A stretch of 64,000 nt of DNA from Trametes villosa (Eukaryota > Basidiomycota > Agaricomycetes > Polyporales > Polyporaceae), in contig PUDQ02000085.1 of assembly GCA_002964805.2 (NCBI GenBank), positions 186,001 through 250,000 on the forward strand, read 5' to 3'. A model generated the notes under the pieces. The model saw nothing but the letters and a program-made list of their open reading frames with translations, did no database searches and had not been told where the DNA came from. Of this stretch, positions 25,309 through 37,195 are shown piece after piece; within the stretch, counting starts at the first letter, position 1, and each line of letters begins with the position of its first letter. The position numbers and the translations under genes were made by a program.

Positions 25309-25892
25309 TCCGTGGCTCGGCGGCCATGTTCATCTGAGAAATGGCATGTTCTCAAGTTTGAAGCGCAGCCAGCCTTTTCTGCGGCAGGCCGAGGTACGTC
25401 TCTTGAACAGCTGGACGTCACATCACCATAGTCTGAAAACCCTTGTTAGTCATCTTATGCACACTCAGTAGCTCTGAGGGCTTACTTGGGAACGGTCAGA
25501 AGAGATACCCAGCCACAGACGTCAACCGTGGCAAGCCAAGGAGAGCTTGGGAAGGGATGCTCTCCACGATAGCTGGTAGTGTTCGTGTTAACCTCGAGCT
25601 TATTGGCCGGGGGAGATATATTGTATGCATATGCTCGCGCTCTGGCCGGTGAAATACATCCGGGATGCCCGCAGATAGTGGTCAGCATACCGTGTACGCG
25701 CTGCTGCTCCTCGAAGTCCCTAGGAACGAGAGGTGCTTAAAATGAGCGTCTATCTAATCTGTGAGAGATAGCAGATTCTGAGGAGAGGGTTCTCCCACCG
25801 ATCGGTCGATTATAATCAAGCTCACCCAGCTCGCCGCCAAAAATCCACCCCTCTCCTCCCGCCCTCACGAACCTCCACGACCCTCCAGCAAC
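25309..25892. other. Intergenic, no gene seen
   Basis: Nothing recognisable; must hold the adenosine kinase promoter. Confidence 0.4.
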
Positions 25893-27173
25893 ATGGCCGC
25901 GCAGCAGTCCTACCAGCTCTTCTGCCTGGGCAACCCCCTGCTCGACATGCAGGTCACGAACGGCGAGGCGCTCCTCGCCAAGTACGGCCTCAAGTCCAAC
26001 GACGCCATCCTTGCCGAGGAAAAGCACGCGCCCATGTACGTACCTTTATCCCACAGTGCCAGTAGCGCGTGGACTGACGTGGAGTGCGCAGCTACAAGGA
26101 GCTGGTCGACAACTACAAGATCACCTACGTCGCTGGCGGTGCCGCGCAGAACGCTGCCCGTGGCGCGGCGGTATGTCTCTACCCATTTGAAGCGTTTATC
26201 TCAATCGCTAATACATTTGCCTGCAGTACGTCCTCCCCCCGAGCTCTGTGGTGTACACGGGCTGCGTCGGCGACGACGATCTCGCCGAGCAGCTGAAGGC
26301 TGCGAACAAGCGCGAGGGCCTTGACCAGGTCTACCTCGTCAAGAAGGGCGAGAAGACCGGCGCATGCGCGGTCATCATTTCGGGCCACGACCGCTCGCTC
26401 GTCACCACTCTGGCTGCCGCGGAGAAGTTTGAGAAGGAGCACCTTGCTTCGCCCGAGGTTGCGCCCCTCATCGACGCCGCGAAGGTGTTCTACGTCGAGG
26501 GCTACTTCCTCACGCACGGCATCGAGTCCGCACTCGAGGTCGCCAAGAAGGCGTCTGAGGCCGGGAAGGTACCCAGTCGTACCCACACCCAGTCCTCCAC
26601 AAATTCGCTGACATCAATTTCACCTCCTCTGCAGATCTTCGTCCTGAACCTGTCCGCGCCCTTCATCCCGCAGTTCTTCGCCGTGCAGCTGCAGCAGATC
26701 CTGCCCTACTGCGACGTCATCATCGGCAACGAGGCTGAGGCCGAGGCGTGGGCGAGCGCGACGGGCCTCCCCGACAAGGAGGACCTCGCCGCCGTCGCGC
26801 GCGCGATCGCGACGCAGCCCAAGTCGAACGCGTCCCGCCCGCGCACGGTCATCATCACGCACGGCCCGAAGTCGACGACGGTCGTGACGGGCTCGGAGCC
26901 TGACGCGCCGAAGGTCTTCCCCGTCACGCCGCTCCAGGACTCGGAGATCGTGGACACGAACGGCGCGGGCGACGCGTTCGCCGGCGGCTTCCTCGGCGGG
27001 CTCGTCCTCGGCAAGAGCATCGAGGAGGCCGTCGAGGCTGGCCACAAGCTCGGCGCGATGTGCGTGCAGCAGGTGCGTGCTTTTCGTTGCGCCTTAAAGG
27101 CTGTGGGCGGGATGCTAACGGGTGCATGCAGGTCGGCCCCCAGTACAAGTGGCCCAAGGTCCAGATCTTCTAG
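25893..27173 (+). CDS. ADO1: Adenosine kinase
   Basis: Phosphorylates adenosine to AMP, clearing the adenosine made by the methylation (SAH) cycle. Five exons: 25893-26035, 26092-26170, 26227-26568, 26635-27072, 27132-27173, giving 347 residues, the usual size. It is a PfkB-family fold: N-terminal LFCLGNPLLDMQ, AGGAAQNAARGA, YTGCVGDDDLAEQL, and the C-terminal signature DTNGAGDAFAGGFLGG whose Asp (in GAGD) is the catalytic base. It ends PQYKWPKVQIF. The first donor is at 26036 (gtacgt), since only this keeps frame with YKELVDNYK in exon 2. Cytosolic; no targeting signal seen. Confidence 0.96.
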
Positions 27174-27638
27174 ACGAACGATACGATCGCGCACGACCAC
27201 TTACCGATTCCCCATGCGTAACTTATTCCTGCACCCTCGCTCTCAACAGCGTCTCCCACGATTCCCCCGATGTAGCCTCCTAGGAGCTCCCCTCATGTGT
27301 AGATTACGAGTCAACCATCGTCAGATCTGTAGTCGCTCACCTGTAGCGACGATACCATCCAATGCTAAATGCTAGTCCAAACACGTTTGTTTGTCCGCCT
27401 TCAGCGACCTTGTGCGCTTCGAAGATCCTTGCTGCACAATTCTTCTCGGGTCGTTGTCTTGCTGTCCCAGTAGTTTCCGTGGAGAGCGAGCGACGGCAGC
27501 CAGTAGATGCGCAAGTATTACAGCTTAAAGTGAGGCTATAAGTGTAAGTTGATATAACAATATTAATCCCTTCCCCGCCCAGCCCCTCACGCCAGACCCC
27601 GACCCCTAGACTCCAAAAAGCGAGGCGGAGGACGAAGG
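27174..27638. other. Convergent intergenic region
   Basis: 3' ends of adenosine kinase (+) and the zinc-finger gene (-). No gene seen. Confidence 0.4.
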
Positions 27639-29640
27639 TCATGACGCCGGGGGCGACGCGAGCGATTCCTTGGTGCACCAGCACACGGTCAGCACAGCAC
27701 GCGCGTAGCTCAACCCGGCCGGCCGGCCCATACCTGTGTCAAGAGCTCTGCTGAACGCGACGCGCGTCGTCAGCACGCGCATGGGACGTTGGGCGAGCTA
27801 AGAATGCTCACCAGGGTTCAGCATCGGTGTGCCATCTTCGGTCATGAGCTGGTCCATGGGCGGCGGGGGCGCGGTCGCGTCATCCTGCTTGACCTCGACA
27901 GGCGTCTCTGATGGCTGTGCGTTGACATGAACATGGATGTCGCTGTCGCCTGTCGCGTTGGCGTCTCCGTTTGTGGTGGGCTGGGTTGTATCGAGTGCTG
28001 CGGGCACGGCGTGTGCCTCGGAGGTACTGTTGGCACTAGGGGCTTCTTGTGTAACACCACCGGGCGCTACTTCGTCCATAGGTTCGTCTTGAGGTTCCGA
28101 TACTGGAATGCCATTCGCGTCCGCGACGGCTGCGACATCGTGAGTTTCTGGTGGAGGGGCCTGCGTGGACGCCGCGGGGGCGGCAGAGCCAGGCTGAGCG
28201 GCCGCGTCCCTGATCTCCTGCTCCTTCTGGAATGCGAGCACCGCCTGCAGCGCCGCGGCGGCGATCAAGGTCGACGCGTCCGGGCCCTCGTCCACGCCGT
28301 TCTGCGCGCCCGCGCCCTGCGCCTGGGGCACCGCCGGCGGAGGCGGTGGTGGCTGCATCTGCGTGCTGCGTATCGACTCGCCGTCGCGCGGGTCCGACGA
28401 CGACGGCGTGGACATGTCCGCGCCGTCCTGCGCCTGCCGCGGGTCAGGCTTGTCCGGGCTCGTGTCTCGGAGCGCAGACTCGGGGGGCGCGACGCCGTTC
28501 ATGTGCTCGCCGGACTGGGCGAGCAGGTCCGGGCTGATCTGCGGCGGGAAGTGGCCGCCGTGCGGGAGGGGCACGCCCGGGTGCCGGTAGTACGGCGAGG
28601 GGTAGTAGGGGGACATGTACATCCCTGGCGGCGGCTGGAGCGCGTGCCCCTCGGGGCCCCATGGCGGCGCAGGTAGCGGGGGCTGCCAGCTCCCCGAATG
28701 CGAGCGCGTAGCGGAGGTGGGGAGCCCGATGGGTGGGGGCGGGTAGTGCGGGTCCATCATGAGGCCTGCAGGTTGGGGCCGCGGGGGCGGGGGGTAGCCC
28801 GCATAATACCCACCGCCATCTATGGGTGACGCGTAGGCCTGGGGGTGTCGAGTGAAGTATGGTACGGAGTGGGCGTACCTTGCATAGTATGTGGTCGGTA
28901 GTAGCTTGATGGGCCGCTCGAGGACCCTGCATTGCTCGTCTGGGTAGCGGGCGGCGAGCCGTTCATGCTTCCTTCGCCGTGGCTTCGCGAAGGGGAGCCA
29001 CCGGGACTGGGCGATCGCGAACCGGAGGATGCGCCATCGCCGGAGTGCTTGCCCTTCTCCTCGGAAGGCTCGATCACGACTCCGTTATGGCGCGATTTCT
29101 GGTGTCGTCGAAGCGCGTCGGTCTACATAGAGGCACTATCATAAGCACATGCAGATACGAAGACCAGGATAGAGCGCGGGTGAACGGGGAGACACGCACT
29201 CTGGTGAAAGTCGCGTCGCACTGCGGACACTGGCTAGACAACATCCCAAGCAGCGTCAGCGGACCGCGCGAAGCTACATGCGCCACTACGCTGGAGACAC
29301 ACACACGTACAAGCCTGGTATCGAATGCGTCTTCGTCGTCCTCTGGTGCCGTTTGAGGTCTGCCTCGCGCGCGAAGACCTTCTTGCACCCGTCTATCTTA
29401 CACGGCCATGATCCGGTTTCCGGTTTCTTTTTCGCGCCGCTGCTGGACGACTTTTTCTTGCCCTCCTTCTTGTCCTCGGCCTAGAAGCCCCAGGGGCGCG
29501 ATGGTGAGTGACTGCTGCGCGTCCGAGGCCAGCCACAGCGAACGCGAGGCCGGCTGTGGCAAAAGTGGCTGAAGCGATAATGTGGCGGATCGGGCTGCCC
29601 GGCCGCTGCTCACCGACTGTTTTCCTTGCTGCCTGACCAT
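27639..29640 (-). CDS. C2H2 zinc-finger protein, two fingers, Pro/Ser-rich tail
   Basis: Probable transcription factor. Exons on the minus strand: 29640-29614, 29480-29311, 29233-29200, 29122-28879, 28819-27812, 27750-27734, 27668-27639, giving 509 residues. After MVRQQGKQS and a Lys-rich stretch come two fingers: WPCKIDGCKKVFAREADLKR followed by HQRTTKTH, and CPQCDATFTRTDALRRHQKS followed by RH. The rest is low complexity (Ser/Pro/Gly, Tyr-Pro repeats, a Gln/Ala stretch) with no other domain. The last two short exons are my choice: both introns have canonical ends and CTGAC branch sites, giving an end NPAELLTQESLASPPAS. Without splicing the frame would stop ten codons after the 27812 donor region (27798). 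The second intron of the tail end and exon 3 (34 bases) are short but keep phase. Confidence 0.82.
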
Positions 29641-30170
29641 CGTACACTCGACAAAAGACGTGTATATGTTTTACAATCCCTCCTGCGCTCCGGGGGACGA
29701 GGGTTCTGCGAACGGACGTCTGGAGCGGGGGAGAGCAGGCTGTGGCTGAAGTGTGGCTGGCTGTGGCTGGCGGGTGGCTGACGAGCTGGCGGAGTCTGAG
29801 CAAGAGGATGGGCGCCTAACCTTCGCCGACGCTTCCGAAATCAGTCGCCGTGACCACCATGTCACACGCAGACTCGGTCCGGCCGCCGTACTTTGCTCTT
29901 TTCTCGCGGACGCCCACTCGGAGGAGCTCGCGAAGTGCAGCAGGTGCATAGTCGTTTCGCTGCGAGAACACCAAGAACTGAAGTTCGACAGCAGACATTG
30001 GTCTGCACGTAACGTTTGATATCATTGAATCGTGGTGAATACCAGTCAGGACATTCAAGTTGAACACTCGCACAAACAAATGAAAGCGCACTTTGGATTC
30101 CCTACTCGCGCATGGCCTTGAGGAGAGACCGCACACGAGCAGGTACTTATCCCGAGGACCACGTAAAGGT
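29641..30170. repeat. Zinc-finger gene upstream region with a tggctg tandem run
   Basis: Promoter side of the zinc-finger gene. At about 29738-29785 the hexamer tggctg recurs five times with small spacers. No gene is supported in the rest. Confidence 0.45.
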
Positions 30171-30760
30171 ATGCGCCAGGACAAATGTCCCTCCCTCGGA
30201 ATAAGAAACACTTACCTTGTCGTCACCTCTCCACAATCCAGGTCTTTAAGCTCGCAGCTCGACTCTTCAGGCCCAGACACGCCGCCATCTTGAAGCCGCC
30301 ATCCCCTTCGGTAGACGTGCAAACGGATGTGGCGCCGTCTTGAAGCCGCCCGCCGCCAGTCAGCGGGCGCGCAAACGCTCCCTGCCTTGAGGGTCGTTTG
30401 AAGCTTAAGGTCTTGAAGTCTTAAGGAACGCCGTCATCTTGAAGCAGCCATCCCCTTCGGTAGACTCGCAAACGGCGCGGCGTCCTCTTGAAGCGCCCCG
30501 CCGCCAGTCGGCGGTGCGCCGACAGCCTTCTTGAGGACGCCGCCGTCTTGAAGCGACCATCCCCTTCGGCAGGTGCGCAGGCGAGCGAGGCGTCTTCTTG
30601 AAGCGGCCCCCGCCAATCGGTGAGCGCGCAGACGGCGAGCCTTGAGGCGAGCTTGAGGGGACCTAAGAGAGAGGTGAGTGGGGAGACAATGTCCCGGACC
30701 TGGTACTCAAGTCTTGTTCCGCGTGAGGCTGCAGGAGGCTGATATCCGTCGCAGCCTCCG
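30171..30760 (-). repeat. Dispersed repeat, copy B, internally amplified
   Basis: Inverted relative of copy A (18361-18650). It starts at atgcgccaggacaaatgtcc and ends at the gatatccgtcgcagcctcc side. Inside are three related units whose shared block (cttgaagc..ccatccccttcgg) begins near 30290, 30438 and 30547, so they are about 110-148 bases apart. Copy A has one. An open frame across 30421-30846 follows the repeat and is not a recognisable protein. Confidence 0.55.
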
Positions 30761-31318
30761 ATCGATCCTTGGCAACCCCGTCCCTCTAGATCGTCCAATT
30801 CAGAACCGAACAACACGTCTGCGGACTCTGTCGGACCTGAAGTCAAGCTTACATTCGCTCGCTCGATCGCGCGTAGTGCCTTTCGTTCAAGTAGACACTG
30901 GCGAGCAACTCATGAATATAGCGCAACCTCGAAACGTCCGCGTCAGACCTCTTTCGCGGTTGACATGCTGTGGTACATGATGGGGAATCGACGCTAGTCC
31001 TCATACCGACCAGAAACCCGCAACCCTACACGTCGCGCTGCACACTTAAGGGGCCAATCGCATCAAGACTGCTCGCGAAGCATCGCCTTGCAGAAAGGGC
31101 AACGAAGAAGCATAGCCGGACCGCGCCTGGTCATATCGGTGGGACAATGGGTATATCACATGTACGAAGACAACATTCACTATCACTATACAAGGCTTGA
31201 TCGCCCTCGATTCAACAACGGTTCCGATCCGAGATCAGGGCGTTCCTGGGACACACAGGGCGCACATAGTGTCCCACAGCACTCCCGGAGCTCGACCCCG
31301 AGTTTTATCCGCGGCCGC
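30761..31318. other. Glucoamylase 2 3' flank, inverted copy of 17.9-18.36 kb
   Basis: No gene. The segment nearest the gene (31130-31318) aligns clearly with the flank of glucoamylase 1; the remainder is more diverged. Confidence 0.55.
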
Positions 31319-33042
<1,724 letters not shown>

Positions 33043-34519
33043 CGTTCCCGGGTGTCCGAAGACGTAGATGGGTGAAAGTAAGGCGGGGCGGAGGACGTCG
33101 GACTGGACGCTGCAGGACCAGAGCGTGTTCTGCGCTGCATTTATACCATTCGCGAGCGACAAACAGCCACCGAAAAGAGGTCTGCCGCTGTCACAATGAC
33201 GAACTGGGGCGCGTATGATGCGCAAGGACTGTGGCTGACGAGGTCAGGCGGACATGTTGCATATGCCATCTGGAAGCACGAAAGCCGCCTATGAAATTTT
33301 GAGGTTGTTTCCACCGCGCGTGTGGTTGCCTGGTTGAGCGAATCGGCCGGACGATGCGCAGCGGCTCGCCCTATTCGAGTAATCAACAGTAAAGACCCCG
33401 TTGTGGCCGATGATGCTGAGGCAAGAGAGCATGACGCACCGCTCGTTTTGGTGCACCGTGTTGTCTCTGTAGCTTACTTAGCGAGTGTGGCCGTGTGGAT
33501 GTAGTGGTCTTGCTAGACGGCGGACATCAGCAAAGTGAGCGGCGCATCATTAGGTGCACCGGGGACCAATCCGGAACCGCCCTTCGTCGGACCCAGGCTG
33601 CAGGAGGCTGCAGGTTACGTTGTAGAATTAGGGTACAAGCTCACCAAGTATGTCGTCAGAGGTTTGAAAGTAACGTCGCTCAGAAGTTTGCTGTTAGCGC
33701 TTTGATCAGATGCGCCGTCCTCAAGTCTGATCGTACTCACTCTGCAGCGGCACTGTGGAGTGGAAGCAAGGGGATACATGTGCCCTGTGGGGCCCTCTCA
33801 GCAACCGGCGGCACCGCACTCTCGCCCGCCGGCTTCCAAACTGATCGCGAGCGCGCCCCAGATTCGAGGCGGAATGCCAATCTAAGCCATCGCCCGCCTC
33901 CCGCACCCCGACAGGACGAATATGGCGCACAATGGCGACCAGCTTCCTCCGCTGGAGACCCTTTCGGGCTGCGCAGCGTGCTTCTAGTGGCCCGTGGCAT
34001 CCAAGGGGCTGCTTCGGCAGTGTGCTCTCCTGCCGCCCACGCGTGCTTCTCAGTGTTGGGACCAACGCCAGCGCACCTGGAGCCCGACACGCGCAGGATG
34101 GCCGAAACTTGGCAGCACCCGCGTCGGTCATGGGGTTGTGTCGAGGCTGCCACATCTCGTCGACATCCAGGAAATTTTTGCTCATCGGTCACCCGAATCA
34201 CGATGACGGCCCGACATGAATGCTTCACGAAAGGTGATCCTTCTCTTGCGTATGACGTTTGCGTGCGAGTGAGGTCGCCGCCAGGTGCGAATGAAGCTGT
34301 GCGTTACTCTATAAAACGGTCGGATACCAGTTTCTCAGCACCTAGCGACCATAACGCGGTTGGTAGGAGGCGTCACGTAGGGTGGTCGCTCCCCTGTGCG
34401 CGTCGAGAGGAGTCTCTTTTCTTGATCATGAGCGACAACAGCACACGAAGTCATTAGCGTGGTGAAACACATTCGCTCGACGAGAACACAAACCTGATCG
34501 CGACACGAGTGAGACACTC
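33043..34519. other. Glucoamylase 2 upstream region (inverted copy), with TATA box
   Basis: Contains TATAAATG on the minus strand (33139-33146), about 100 bases before the ATG. No ORF is convincing. Long stretches match the upstream region of glucoamylase 1 in inverted orientation, including around 33721-34190. Confidence 0.5.
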
Positions 34520-35069
34520 TTAGCCGGTGGGAACGCCGTCCATGTCGGCACGATACACCAATACGGCGCTATCAGGTTTTCGAGTGATGCATTCCCTATG
34601 TAGAAACTCTACCTCGAGCATCAGCGCCAGCCGGAATCGTTCATCATACGAATTCTCACCGTTCAAATTCCCGGCCATGTGGCCGCATCCTCGGCGAATG
34701 GGCATCCGCGACCACTTCTCGCGAGCGGGGCAACGACGAATGGAGGCCGTGGCCGTGCAGATCTGGGATACGGCGAGCAAAAGGAAGAAGTCGGCTTACC
34801 CGTGGGGTGCGCAAGGGAAACGCTTCGACACGGCAGAACTTGCGGGGAGACACAAAGAACACTTCTTGCTGCACATGGTTGTGGTGCATGGCACGATGTC
34901 CTGAGACGTGCAATGACGACAGGTGCGTCGGCTGCAGCACAAAGGGTTGAACCGTCATTGCAAGCAAACAACTAGGGGTGAGATGAGACCGGGATAGCGG
35001 ACAAGCAGAACAAGAGGAACTCACCTCAGTCCTGCTAGCTCGTGATTTCTTCGCCCGCACATTGCTCAA
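34520..35069 (-). pseudogene. Partial copy B of the unknown gene beside glucoamylase 2
   Basis: The inverted counterpart of about 13650-14225. The last exon is open here from near 34712 to a stop at 34520 (ENSYDERFRLALMLEVEF, then VLVYRADMDGVPTG), where copy A carries a frameshift. Upstream, splice-like sites (gtgagttcctc; gtaagccgacttc ... cattcgccgag) are conserved between copies. The 5' part, including a start like that at 12963, is absent; sequence beyond 35090 changes to repeat copy C. Family not recognised. It could be a truncated live gene, but I could not assemble a complete ORF. Confidence 0.45.
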
Positions 35070-35160
35070 TGATTATGATGTGTCCGCCAACTACCCGCGG
35101 AACCGATGCAGCACGGGAGAGTAGTCCCTCCAATGCTTTCGTTACCAGTTGGACGGCGAG

Positions 35161-35300
35161 TCTTGAGGCGTGCTTGAGGCAAGATGAGGGATCCTAAGAG
35201 AAAGGTGAGTGGGGAGGCGATGTTCCCCGTCCTGGTACTTGAGCCTTGTTCCATAAGGGGCTGGGGGACTGACATCCGTCGCAGCCTCCAATCGGTCTCA
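35161..35300 (-). repeat. Dispersed repeat, copy C (partial)
   Basis: About 140 bases (from gtcttgaggcgtgcttgagg to gacatccgtcgcagcctcca) match one end of copies A and B. It has the same orientation as copy B, so the glucoamylase 2 block lies between two direct repeats about 4.5 kb apart. Confidence 0.55.
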
Positions 35301-35564
35301 GGCTTAGGCTACGCCGCTACAGCCATATGCAACGAGCTCTCGCACGCGGTCAGAACCGAATCACTACTCAACGACTCTTGCGTCCGTAGCCGCTTGCTGC
35401 TGCCACCAACCGAAGCTCTATACAAGTTAATCCGGCAGACTCGACAGGACAAACCCATATGATACACCGCGGCAGTGCGCAAGAATACAGGGGCAATAAC
35501 GTACGGGAACAAGTTCGCAAAGCAACAGATCCAGAGGACGGCGCGCACGCCGGCGAGGTGGCGA

Positions 35565-36688
35565 TCACTTGCGCGCAAAGGTGATCTAGAGCCGAGATAC
35601 GTGTTAGATTCGTTCTGGAGTAAGAAGATGGAAAGAGCTCGCCTTGATCTTGTTTTCTCCGTCGAGTTTGTAGTTGTGCAGGGCGTCCTTCGCCACCGTG
35701 GCGCTCCCCTCGTCCAAGAATTCCACGAAGGCGATATCCTTCTTGGTCGGGATGAGACGCACTTCGTACAGATTGGGGTATCTATGAGGGGGAGACGGTA
35801 TGAGAACGTGCGCATGAAGTCGCCTGAGCAGTGAGAAACGTACTGCGAAAATAGGGCCATGAGCTGGTCCTTGCTGACGCTCTCGGGGAGGTTTTGGAGG
35901 AAAAGAATCTTGTTGGGCGGGAGGTACTCGTCGGGCATCTGGACGTTTGGCCGCTTCGCTGCTGGTGCGGCTGCACCGCCATCCACTGTAGGAAAGAGTC
36001 AGGGCGCTGCGGTATCGGAGTAGTTGGAAACGCACTCTCGGCCGCCAACCGCTTCTGGCGGTATTTCTTCTTAATCGGGTTCGTGTAACGCGTGGCCTCT
36101 GCATTCCCGTTAGTACGCTGCTACTCAGCGCGCAGGGCGCGGCAGGAAAGACGTACTCTTATGCTCTAGCCGCTTCTCTTTGTGCTCATCAAAGTGCTCC
36201 TCGTCCAACTTCTTCACGACGGCGTCTGACCGTGTCCTCGCAAACGATATTTGCTGCTCCGGTATCAGTAAACACGCGCACAAGCCAGAAATCTAGAGCC
36301 TCACCATCGGTTTTGAGTACAAGGGGAACCCGCGAACCTCCTTCAACGCCTTTTTCGCGACCTCCGCGTCCGCGAACGACACGAACGCCTGGCCGCGCAT
36401 GCGCAGATTGCTGTGCGCGACCACATCGAGTACCTCGCCGTACGATTTGAACAGCCCGCGCAGCGACGCCTTCAGCACCGGGATCTTGATCTTCTCGTTC
36501 AGGTTTTGAATGTACAGCGTCTCCGTCGCTTGTGGTTCTTCCGGTGCTGGGGCGGGTACCGCGCCCGCTGGGGGTGCGAGGCCAGAGATTGGGATGGGCG
36601 CACCCGCGACGGGGGCGGGGGCGATGATTGCAGGCGGGACACCTTGCGCGAGATCTGGCAGAGCAGGAGGAGCAGATATGTCGGCCAT
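35565..36688 (-). CDS. U1A/U2B''-type snRNP protein, two RRM domains
   Basis: Spliceosomal RNA-binding protein of the SNF/U1A/U2B'' family, binding stem-loops of U1 and/or U2 snRNA. Six exons on the minus strand: 36688-36305, 36253-36157, 36098-36036, 35985-35844, 35781-35643, 35585-35565, giving 281 residues. A Pro/Ala-rich N-terminus precedes RRM1 (TLYIQNLNEKIKIPVLKASL; RGQAFVSFADAE; KPMQISFARTRSD). A basic linker follows (YTNPIKKKYRQKR), then RRM2 (NKILFLQNLPESVSKDQLM; DIAFVEFLDEGSAT; IKITFARK at the end). The last intron has a GC donor (gcgagc), and splicing it gives the classical C-terminal ITFARK. Fungi often have one such gene serving both snRNPs; which one cannot be told here. Confidence 0.93.
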
Positions 36689-37195
36689 CTTGGGGTTACA
36701 GTGAGTGCGAATACAAGGCAGAGACAGTACAAGCTTCAGCGCAACTTGGCAAGGTGTTCAGTAGACCACCGTCCGGAATAAGCGCCCAAGCAAGCTGCAT
36801 CGGCATCTTCCGAGACTCTGTATATGGCAAGTGTAGACATTCGACGACGAGCCACTACTCTTGTGCGCAAGGGGCAAACAGTTTAAACTTGAACCGCGAA
36901 GGACAGGGTAGGCTGGCGTAGAGTACAAGTAGCACGCAGGAAGTTGCACTCACCGAGATGACCTTCTCCCTAGCTACAGTACAAAGGCCGCGGCACTCTA
37001 TAGGGACAATCTGCAACGCAACTTTCTAATGATGCTGATCCCTAACTCACACATCCTACGCATCTGGTAAAAGCCGCGACAAACCACGGGAGTCATCCAT
37101 CCCTAACACACACCTAGGTACACGATCAGAAGCTAATAGGCCTCACAGGAACCTTCCTATTCAGACCCCACTCACGGCGGAGAACATAACAAGGT
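36689..37195. other. Intergenic, no gene seen
   Basis: Between the snRNP start and the 3' end of the DUF6533 gene. Nothing recognised. Confidence 0.4.

Noticed and set aside
30421..30846. 141-codon minus-strand frame over repeat copy B
   Set aside because: Follows the tandem units; its repetitive peptide is a by-product of the repeat.
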